Shown: one piece after another, positions 8,786 through 15,298 of the stretch
Position numbering within the stretch: the stretch's first letter is position 1
Layout: each line of letters starts with the position of its first letter
Assembly: GCA_964654535.1 (NCBI GenBank)
Contig: CAZZIZ010000001.1
Span: forward strand, 9,551 to 73,550
Reading direction: 5' to 3'
Length of the DNA stretch: 64,000 nucleotides
Source of the DNA: CAZZIZ01 sp964654535
Lineage (GTDB): Bacteria > Bacteroidota > Bacteroidia > Chitinophagales > UBA2359
Notes under the pieces: model-generated
Seen by the model: only the letters and a program-made list of their open reading frames with translations
Database searches by the model: none
Told to the model about the DNA's origin: nothing
Translations under genes and position numbers: made by a program

Positions 8786-8949
8786 GGGCGTGCCCCTCTC
8801 TCTTCTTGTGCTGCGCACAAAGTTCGGGGTCGGGCTGTCGGCGGTCGCTCTGTTCTGTGTTCTCCAGCTATAGTACTTCTAGCTCTTAGGAGCTAAGTAC
8901 TATGCGTCGCCCACAACAGGAGCTCCACAAACGCCTCTATCCCTCACGC
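8786..8949 (+). repeat. Structured intergenic repeat, copy 2
   Basis: Runs from GGGCGTGCCCC to CCCTCACGC. Hairpin 1 closes with CCCC/GGGG and has the tip TTGTGC/GCACAA. The conserved block GTCGGGCTGTCGGCGGTCGCTCTG follows. The central hairpin (8870-8903) is almost fully paired: ATAGTACTT and TAGCTC against GAGCTA and AAGTACTAT. ACAACAGGAGCTCC follows it. The copy starts 11 bp after the ABC-F stop. The remaining 175 bp up to 9124 hold no gene or clear signal. Confidence 0.92.
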
Positions 8950-9124
8950 TTACCCACCCTGCCCTGCGGGCGCCCCGCCCAAAAGGGGATTGCGACTTGG
9001 CCTCGATCCATACTCAATCGAAAACCGTGACGACCGATTTGTAATCGCTTACGGTCTCTAGCAAAAGGGTACTCTAAACAAACGAAGCAAATTCAATGTT
9101 GGAGCAGCAAGCGATTAGCTTGCG

Positions 9125-9448
9125 TTAGAATGGGGAAAGTAATGAGCCGATAAATTTTATACAAAGTGCTAAGATTAGAAATAACATCGGCGTACTCAGC
9201 ACAGTACTAATCGCAAGAATGAACTTCTCTTTGATATTCATTGGTGGGCCTAACATCAAAAGTGATAACACGCAGAAAAGGTTTACAAACATGACTAAAG
9301 CAGCGAACAATAAGAAGAAATAATTATCGTCAAACTCACCTTGATTTCCGGGCAATTGGGTGTGAATGAAAACGCTACCCCAAACTAGAAACGGTGCAAG
9401 CAAAACAAATTTCCGAACCAATTTTAAAATCTTAGAATCTGATGTCAT
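9125..9448 (-). CDS. Small membrane protein of unknown function
   Basis: A 107-residue frame with a basic N-terminus and three hydrophobic stretches (about residues 13-29, 43-66 and 80-102), consistent with a small inner-membrane protein. I recognise no family. It stands alone between repeat copies 2 and 3, is convergent with the ABC-F gene and shares direction with the thioredoxin-like gene. Its codon use looks like its neighbours. The clean membrane pattern argues for a real gene, but there is no homology evidence. Confidence 0.55.
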   Translation of the reverse strand: MTSDSKILKLVRKFVLLAPFLVWGSVFIHTQLPGNQGEFDDNYFFLLFAALVMFVNLFCVLSLLMLGPPMNIKEKFILAISTVLSTPMLFLILALCIKFIGSLLSPF

Positions 9449-9478
9449 TCTTTACAAATTACATTTTCGAACTAGCTC

Positions 9479-9698
9479 GCGTGAGGGATAGTAGTGATGC
9501 GACCGCAAGGAGTAGTCTCCTTTGTAGAGGCAGTAAATCTTTACCGCTTGCGGTAGAAAGATTTACTTTGCCGAACCAAGAAGGAGACCGAAGCGAACGC
9601 GTAGTCCTTTCTCCACTACGGTCGAAACAGGCTCCTAGCCCGACCCAACAAAAAAAGCCTCGTTCTAAGAACGAGGCTTTTTTTGTTGGGGCACGCCC
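9479..9698 (-). repeat. Structured intergenic repeat, copy 3 (divergent second subfamily)
   Basis: It shares only the frame with the other copies: GGGCGTGCCCC, then hairpin 1, then GGGTCGGGCT at one end and CTATCCCTCACGC at the other. The middle is different. It contains a long hairpin with arms AGTAAATCTTT and AAAGATTTACT around a CCGC-rich centre, and GGAGACTAC/GTAGTGGAG-like segments. It starts 17 bp downstream of the thioredoxin-like gene on the minus strand. This shows that the ends and hairpin 1 are a unit separable from the centre. Confidence 0.85.
9644..9690. terminator. Perfect 22-bp bidirectional terminator hairpin inside repeat copy 3
   Basis: Two perfect 22-nt arms flank a TAA loop. 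The arms include a GC-rich core (GCCTCGTTC/GAACGAGGC) bordered by seven A on the left and seven T on the right. It therefore looks like a factor-independent terminator on both strands. It occupies the hairpin 1 position of the repeat and lies 26 bp after the stop of the thioredoxin-like gene (minus strand). Confidence 0.8.
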
Positions 9699-9715
9699 AA
9701 ATAAGATTGTTAAGA

Positions 9716-10375
9716 CTACTTAACCTTTCCGTTAATGTTGCTCTTGTAACTAGACGAGAACTGGCTCAAGGATTTCTTCTTGTAGTGATTGCCATCTATG
9801 AATACCAACATGGGTTCCATTTGATGTGGCTGCTTGAAACCTGGGAACGAATCTATGCGATTTAGCTTTTCATCCAGGAAGGCAATGGTTGGATAGCTCA
9901 TACGGCCATTCAAAAACTTATAGGCCAAGGCGTTCGCTCCTCTTCTTCCACTCGGTAGAAATTTGTGCTTCTCACCGGCAAAGTTTATTTCGGACTTTTG
10001 CTCGGCGTTGAACTTTACTGCGTGGAAATTTTCATTTACGTAATCAGCGATTTCAGCGTTCTGAAATGTTGCCTTATCCATTTTCTTACACCAGCCACAC
10101 CAATCGGTATAGAGATCAACTAATACTTTACGTTTTTCCTTTTTATTGGCACTTTCTAAGTCTTCAATTTTTAGCCAGTTGATACGGCCATTGCCACTGG
10201 TTGTAATTGCCTTAGCGGAATTATCATTTCGCTGTGCAGCCTTCTTAGGCATTTTTGCCGACTTAAGGACTTCTTTTTTTCTTGGAGCGGTTTCTTCTGC
10301 CGTTTGCTGGCTATCTGAAGCGCAAGCCGAAAACCCAATTACTAGAAGGGCGATTATAAGTTGCTTTAGGTACAT
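9716..10375 (-). CDS. Thioredoxin-fold lipoprotein (DsbD C-terminal-like)
   Basis: A 219-residue protein with a lipoprotein signal (LLVIGFSAC, lipid-modified cysteine near residue 18), a polar linker, and a thioredoxin domain whose active site is DWCGWCKKMD near residue 91. The domain resembles the single-domain thioredoxins related to the DsbD C-terminus, which pass electrons to periplasmic proteins. The start at 10375 places the signal peptide correctly; an ATG six codons upstream is possible. A cis-proline candidate lies in MSYPTIAF. Its partner is unknown. It sits between repeat copy 3 and the divergent yicC-gmk operon. Confidence 0.8.
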   Translation of the reverse strand: MYLKQLIIALLVIGFSACASDSQQTAEETAPRKKEVLKSAKMPKKAAQRNDNSAKAITTSGNGRINWLKIEDLESANKKEKRKVLVDLYTDWCGWCKKMDKATFQNAEIADYVNENFHAVKFNAEQKSEINFAGEKHKFLPSGRRGANALAYKFLNGRMSYPTIAFLDEKLNRIDSFPGFKQPHQMEPMLVFIDGNHYKKKSLSQFSSSYKSNINGKVK

Positions 10376-10472
10376 TTTTTCGATTTTCGCCAAATTTACT
10401 CGAAAATGATAGGTCTTGGCAACCTGAGTTATTTAAAATAGCTTAATAGCTATCTTTAATGAAAGATTTTGA

Positions 10473-11348
10473 ATGATTCAGTCAATGACGGGTTTTGGTA
10501 GATCCGAGAAAGTATTTTCTAACAAGCACGTAATAGTAGATATCCGCTCATTAAACAGTCGTCACTTTGACTTAAGTCTGCGCTCACCTCATTACCTAAA
10601 AAGCAAAGAATCCAAGGTTCGTAAAATGCTTACAGAGGCGATTGGCCGAGGTAAAGTGGACGCTCATTTCAATATTGACTTCACTGGGGCTGAAAATACC
10701 AGCGTCATTAACAACAAGGTCTTCAACGCTTATTCAGCAGAATTGAGTAAAGCCTGTAGCGAAAACGATCTTTCACAAGATGGAGTTCTAAGTGCAGTTA
10801 TGCGTCTGCCAGGAGTAATGAACTCTGTTACAGAAATAGACGATGATGATTGGAAAGATATATTAAGTAGTCTCAAAGAGGCACTAGAGAACTTTAAGAC
10901 CTACAGAATTGACGAAGGCAAGGTAATGGCCGATGTCCTTAAATCTTATACCGACAACATTATAGCCAATACTTCTAAAGTAGTAAGTCTTGCACCGAAT
11001 AGACTAGAGCGTATTAAAGGCCGAATTGAAAAAAGCCTTGAAAGCATAAAAGCTAAAGTCGATCTAGATAAAAACAGATTCGAACAGGAGTTAATTTACT
11101 TCATCGAGAAGCTGGATTTAGAAGAAGAAGTGGTAAGACTGACCAGTCATTGCAATTTGTTTAATGAAGAACTGACACGAAATGACGGTAGCTTTATTGG
11201 AAAAAAGCTCGGCTTCATAGGTCAAGAAATGGGGCGAGAAATTAATACTATTGGCTCCAAAGCCAACGACGTAGGCATTCAGCAGGTGGTGGTTGAAATG
11301 AAAGACGACCTCGAAAAACTGAAGGAGCAATTGCATAACGTATTATAG
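10473..11348 (+). CDS. yicC: YicC/YloC family endoribonuclease
   Basis: A 291-residue protein with the defining N-terminus MIQSMTGFGRSEK and the LNSRHFDLSLRSP segment near residue 27. The C-terminal half contains EQELIYFIEKLDLEEEVVRL and GFIGQEMGREINTIGSKA, the conserved DUF1732 end that holds the presumed metal-binding acidic residues. The family acts on RNA in the cytoplasm. It is followed after 6 bp by gmk, the arrangement found in many bacteria, so the two are probably one operon. Confidence 0.93.
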   Translation: MIQSMTGFGRSEKVFSNKHVIVDIRSLNSRHFDLSLRSPHYLKSKESKVRKMLTEAIGRGKVDAHFNIDFTGAENTSVINNKVFNAYSAELSKACSENDLSQDGVLSAVMRLPGVMNSVTEIDDDDWKDILSSLKEALENFKTYRIDEGKVMADVLKSYTDNIIANTSKVVSLAPNRLERIKGRIEKSLESIKAKVDLDKNRFEQELIYFIEKLDLEEEVVRLTSHCNLFNEELTRNDGSFIGKKLGFIGQEMGREINTIGSKANDVGIQQVVVEMKDDLEKLKEQLHNVL

Positions 11349-11354
11349 CTTCAG

Positions 11355-11948
11355 GTGATATTATCAGTAAAAGGGAAGATGATTATCGTAACCGCACCAA
11401 GCGGTTCGGGTAAAACGACACTTGTTCGTCACTTGTTGAGCAAGATTGACGACCTCTGTTTTTCGGTTTCGGCAACGACTCGCAAAAGACGCCACTACGA
11501 GGTTGATGGGAAGGACTATTACTTTTTGAGCAAAGCAGATTTTGAGGAAAAGATGGAATCTAAAGCGCTATTAGAGTATGAAGAGGTCTATCCTGGCCAG
11601 TTTTACGGGACTTTGGTCACTGAGCTGGAGCGCATTTGGAAAGTAAACAAGAGCATCATTTTCGATATCGACGTTCACGGCGCTGTGCGCCTAAAGCGCA
11701 AGTTTCCTGAAGGATCACTGGCGGTTTTTGTCCGACCTCCATCTATGGAGGAGCTTCGTCATCGCCTGGTCTCACGCAACACAGAAGATGACGAAAGTCT
11801 AAACAAACGTTTGGAAAGGGCCGAGCATGAGATGACTTTTGAAGATCGATTCGACTCGACAATCGTCAATGACGACCTAGATGTAGCTAAGAAACAGGTT
11901 GTCGAATTAGTCACAACATTTCTCAATAATAGTGAGGCATTAACGTAG
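11355..11948 (+). CDS. gmk: Guanylate kinase
   Basis: A 197-residue kinase converting GMP and ATP to GDP and ADP. The P-loop is APSGSGKTTL (residues 13-22). The GMP-binding region includes SATTRKRRHYEVDGKDYYF, and FDIDVHGAVRLKRKFP follows. The lid arginines lie in RLVSRNTEDDESLNKRLERA. The start is taken as GTG at 11355, 6 bp after yicC. An ATG at 11379 is possible but would leave only four residues before the first strand. Confidence 0.94.
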   Translation: MILSVKGKMIIVTAPSGSGKTTLVRHLLSKIDDLCFSVSATTRKRRHYEVDGKDYYFLSKADFEEKMESKALLEYEEVYPGQFYGTLVTELERIWKVNKSIIFDIDVHGAVRLKRKFPEGSLAVFVRPPSMEELRHRLVSRNTEDDESLNKRLERAEHEMTFEDRFDSTIVNDDLDVAKKQVVELVTTFLNNSEALT

Positions 11949-11994
11949 ATTTACTTAGCGTTTCCCATCTATCGTGGAACACTTATAAAAAACT

Positions 11995-12381
11995 ATGGTA
12001 ACAGAAACAACTCAGGGAGTTAAGGTCAGCGTAGAAGTATTCTTCCAGGACGAATATTCAAACCCGCTGAAATCGGAATTTGCCTTTGCATATAAAGTAA
12101 CGATTGAAAACAGCAGTGATAACACTGTGCGTCTAGTTGAAAGACACTGGCACATTTTTGACAGCAACGGAAAACGAATGGAAGTAAAGGGTAAAGGTGT
12201 TGTTGGAAAACAACCAGTTTTAGAACCTGGGGTTGTTCATCAATATGTGTCTGGCTGCCAACTCAATTCTGATATGGGAAAAATGCACGGACTTTATACG
12301 ATGGAACGTCTGTCTGATGGAAGTCGTTTCGACGTGAATATTCCAACTTTTGAATTAATTGCTCCTTTCAAACTTTCTTAA
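11995..12381 (+). CDS. apaG: ApaG domain protein
   Basis: A 128-residue, single-domain protein of the ApaG (DUF525) family, an immunoglobulin-like beta sandwich. VTIENSSDNTVRLVERHWHI (about 36-55), followed by KGKGVVGKQPVLEPGVVHQY and GLYTMERLSDG, are family hallmarks. The biochemical role is unsettled; a link to cobalt/magnesium resistance and diadenosine polyphosphates is known from enterobacteria. Its last 4 bp overlap the end of the convergent gldB gene. Confidence 0.92.
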   Translation: MVTETTQGVKVSVEVFFQDEYSNPLKSEFAFAYKVTIENSSDNTVRLVERHWHIFDSNGKRMEVKGKGVVGKQPVLEPGVVHQYVSGCQLNSDMGKMHGLYTMERLSDGSRFDVNIPTFELIAPFKLS

Positions 12382-13451
12382 TTCTTCCGAGGTTTATACT
12401 TCGATCTTCTTAAAATTTCTTCTCCCCCTTCTAAGCTTAGAATGTCGCCTAAGTCAAGGTCTGAATTTGCTTTAGCATAGCTTCTTACAATTTGCCAGCC
12501 TACCCAACTACCTATATTACCAGGCGACTCCGGAGGCATACCATTACTCGTAGGCCCATCACTTACATACTTGAAAAATTGCTGGCGATTAGAACTAAAC
12601 AGTAAATCGTTTTCAATAAAGAAAGACCACACTTGACTTTCATTATTCTCACACCAATCGAGCTGCTCTTTGGTATAACCCATTTTAAGGTGGTCGCTTT
12701 CGTGCGGTAAGACTTTATCCAAAAAGTAAAGCACCTTCCCTTGTCGAATCATATGATCAATTAGCTTTCGTTGACGATTGGTTTCGGGAACTAATTGATT
12801 GCCATAAACTTTAAGCATATTCACTGCCATATACTCTGGCTCAAATTTTCTCGACTGATATTTTGGAAAACGCAAATAGTCGTACTGCTTCAAACCAGCA
12901 CCTAAATGCATATCAAGATTGACTCCTACTATAACGGAGTCTAGGGTTATGGCCGCCGGGCCAAACCCACCCAAATAACTAACAAATTTCGGCGTCTTTC
13001 TATCTGGAAAATAGTAATGATAGTATCTAAAGGCATCATTGAGTTCTCCTTCTAGCTGGTTCAATTCCGGAAAGCTGCTTTTGGTTAAATCCAGCAATTC
13101 CACTATGCTCGTATCGGCGATGAAGGTTTTAATCCGCTCTAGTTTCATCTCCTCGCTAGCTTCAGGCTTATAAAGGCTCATTAAGGATTCGGCATAAAAA
13201 TCAAAGAAATAAGGATAGCTTTCCTTTATCGCCTCGAGCTCCTCAGGAATCTTATCCGCTGGCAAATCGCTTAAACTAAACAGCGCTGCCTCAAAACGAG
13301 ATATTTCGCTATATACCTCAATGTCTGAAACATCTGGGGCAACTGAATTATCGTGTGTTCTGCATTGTACGATAAGCAACAAGAGTATGAGGCCTAAGAT
13401 TAAGTGGATAGTTTTGTTCACCGTTCTAAAGAAATTATTCGAAGATTGCAC
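12378..13451 (-). CDS. gldB: Gliding motility lipoprotein GldB
   Basis: A 357-residue lipoprotein. The N-terminal hydrophobic signal ends in LLIVQC, with the modified cysteine near residue 30. The body matches GldB in pattern (FEAALFSLS near the N-terminus, LGGFGPAAITLDSVIVG and DMHLG in the middle, HESDHLKMGYTKEQLDWC later). In Flavobacterium GldB is needed for gliding and for a working type IX secretion system. gldB is often found beside nadE, and here the two are divergent, which supports the call. No gldC is adjacent. It overlaps apaG by 4 bp tail to tail. Confidence 0.85.
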   Translation of the reverse strand: MQSSNNFFRTVNKTIHLILGLILLLLIVQCRTHDNSVAPDVSDIEVYSEISRFEAALFSLSDLPADKIPEELEAIKESYPYFFDFYAESLMSLYKPEASEEMKLERIKTFIADTSIVELLDLTKSSFPELNQLEGELNDAFRYYHYYFPDRKTPKFVSYLGGFGPAAITLDSVIVGVNLDMHLGAGLKQYDYLRFPKYQSRKFEPEYMAVNMLKVYGNQLVPETNRQRKLIDHMIRQGKVLYFLDKVLPHESDHLKMGYTKEQLDWCENNESQVWSFFIENDLLFSSNRQQFFKYVSDGPTSNGMPPESPGNIGSWVGWQIVRSYAKANSDLDLGDILSLEGGEEILRRSKYKPRKN

Positions 13452-13614
13452 AAAGAAAATTGAAATTAGCCTTAACTAGAACAAAAGAGCTCCACAGTGC
13501 TTATTTTTTTAAGCCTCATAAGTTTCTATAAGAAGAACGTTTAATGACTAAGGCCAGTATGTATAAAAAGGCAATTCACAATGCCCTAAACACCAAAGAT
13601 TGATTCCGGCCCAC

Positions 13615-13622
13615 TACTTTTG
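13615..13622 (+). promoter_or_regulatory. Candidate -7 element TACTTTTG upstream of nadE
   Basis: An exact match to the Bacteroidota -7 consensus TAnnTTTG, ending 19 bp before the nadE ATG. The nearest upstream TTG (13600-13602) is spaced by only 12 bp, shorter than usual, so the -33 half is weak. It lies in the 190 bp divergent space between gldB and nadE. Confidence 0.45.
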
Positions 13623-13641
13623 CAAAAAATAACATTCTATA

Positions 13642-15276
13642 ATGCGCATAGCAACAGCTCAACTTAATTATCGAATCGGCGATTTCAACTACAACTTTCA
13701 ATTACACAAATCCCATTGCGAAAAAGCAATCGCTGAAAAAGCCGATTTAATAATCTTCAGCGAGCTTTCTGTTTGCGGCTACCCTCCTCGAGACTTCTTG
13801 GAATTCAACGACTTTATACAACGCTGTCGCGAAGTAATTGCCAAACTGCTTCCTATAAGTAATGACATTGCTATCATTCTAGGCTCGCCGGCTATTAACC
13901 CAGTTGCCGATGGAAAAGACTTGTACAATGCGGCATTTTTTCTCTGGCAAGGGAAAATACATGGTCAGGCTAACAAAGCCTTACTCCCGACCTATGACAT
14001 TTTCGATGAGTATCGCTACTTCGAACCCGCTAAAGAATTTAAAGTAATAGATTTCAAAGGGAAGAAAATAGCCCTCAACGTGTGTGAAGACATTTGGGAC
14101 GTCGACAACGAAAATCCATTGTATGCAATGTGTCCAATGGACGAATTGATAAAGCAAGGGCCGGATTTTATGATCAATATTTCTGCAAGTCCTTTTACCT
14201 ATAGCCACGCACAAGAGCGCTTAGATATAGTCAAGGCCAATTGCAAACGTTACAACATCCCGATGTTTTATGTGAATCAGGTCGGAGGCCAAACGGAAGT
14301 AATCTTCGACGGTGGCTCCGTGGTAATGGACGCTGGCGGCGAACTCATTCGCGAAATGCCCTACTTCGAAGAAAGCCTGGACTTCTTCGACCTGGAGGAT
14401 TTAAAGAAAAGCAAAACAGCTCCGAAAAAGAAGGAAAAAATTCAACTGATTCACGACGCCATAGTCGTAGGAATTCGCGATTACTTCTACAAACTCGGTT
14501 TTAAAAAAGCGATCCTCGGTTTATCCGGAGGAGTCGACTCGGCGTTAACACTTGCTCTTGCGGTTGAGGCATTGGGTAACGAAAACGTACTCTCCGTTTT
14601 AATGCCCAGTCAATATTCTTCCGACCACTCTGTAAACGATTCAGTTGCACTATGCGAAAACCTCAACTCGCCCTATAAAACGATTCCAATAAAAACTGTT
14701 TACGACAGTCTTTATGGTGAGCTGGAAGAGCATTTTGAAAACAAACCCGCGGACGTAACCGAAGAAAACTTGCAAGCAAGAATTCGTGGGAACATGCTTA
14801 TGGCGCTTTCGAATAAGTTTGGATACATTTTATTAAACACAACCAACAAGAGTGAAGCAGCCGTTGGTTACGGAACCTTGTACGGTGACCTTTGTGGCGG
14901 CTTGTCCGTTCTTGGAGACGTTTACAAAATGGAAGTTTATGCGGTTTGCGAGTACATTAATCGCGACAAAGAAATTATACCAAAACACATTCTAACTAAG
15001 CCGCCTTCGGCAGAACTGAGACCAGACCAAAAGGACATTGATTCGCTTCCGCCCTATGAAATCTTAGACCAAATTCTATTTAACTACATCGAACTTCGAA
15101 AAGGCCCGAGAGAAATTTTGGCGATGGGTTTTGAAGAGAATGTCATCAAGCGGTCATTAATGCTGGTTAACAGAAGCGAGTACAAACGTTACCAAACAGC
15201 ACCAATGTTACGCGTGTCGTCTAAAGCATTCGGTATGGGGAGAAGAATGCCTATTGTTGCAAAATATTTATCCTAA
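13642..15276 (+). CDS. nadE: Glutamine-dependent NAD+ synthetase
   Basis: A 544-residue two-domain enzyme making NAD from deamido-NAD, ATP and glutamine. The N-terminal amidase domain (about 1-260) has the nitrilase-type triad: glutamate in FSELSVCGYPPRD, lysine in NKALLPTYD and cysteine in LNVCEDIWD. The C-terminal synthetase domain has the ATP-pyrophosphatase loop GLSGGVDSALT (near 293) and NTTNKSEAAVGYGTLYGDL. The size suits the glutaminase-fused form. A perfect TAnnTTTG box lies upstream. It is divergent from gldB. Confidence 0.95.
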   Translation: MRIATAQLNYRIGDFNYNFQLHKSHCEKAIAEKADLIIFSELSVCGYPPRDFLEFNDFIQRCREVIAKLLPISNDIAIILGSPAINPVADGKDLYNAAFFLWQGKIHGQANKALLPTYDIFDEYRYFEPAKEFKVIDFKGKKIALNVCEDIWDVDNENPLYAMCPMDELIKQGPDFMINISASPFTYSHAQERLDIVKANCKRYNIPMFYVNQVGGQTEVIFDGGSVVMDAGGELIREMPYFEESLDFFDLEDLKKSKTAPKKKEKIQLIHDAIVVGIRDYFYKLGFKKAILGLSGGVDSALTLALAVEALGNENVLSVLMPSQYSSDHSVNDSVALCENLNSPYKTIPIKTVYDSLYGELEEHFENKPADVTEENLQARIRGNMLMALSNKFGYILLNTTNKSEAAVGYGTLYGDLCGGLSVLGDVYKMEVYAVCEYINRDKEIIPKHILTKPPSAELRPDQKDIDSLPPYEILDQILFNYIELRKGPREILAMGFEENVIKRSLMLVNRSEYKRYQTAPMLRVSSKAFGMGRRMPIVAKYLS

Positions 15277-15298
15277 ATTGGATTTACAAGCTCCTAAC

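Noticed and set aside
15254..15298. Longer start for the FG-GAP protein overlapping nadE
   Set aside because: It adds 15 residues before a complete signal peptide that begins at 15299, and the extra residues are a shifted reading of nadE.
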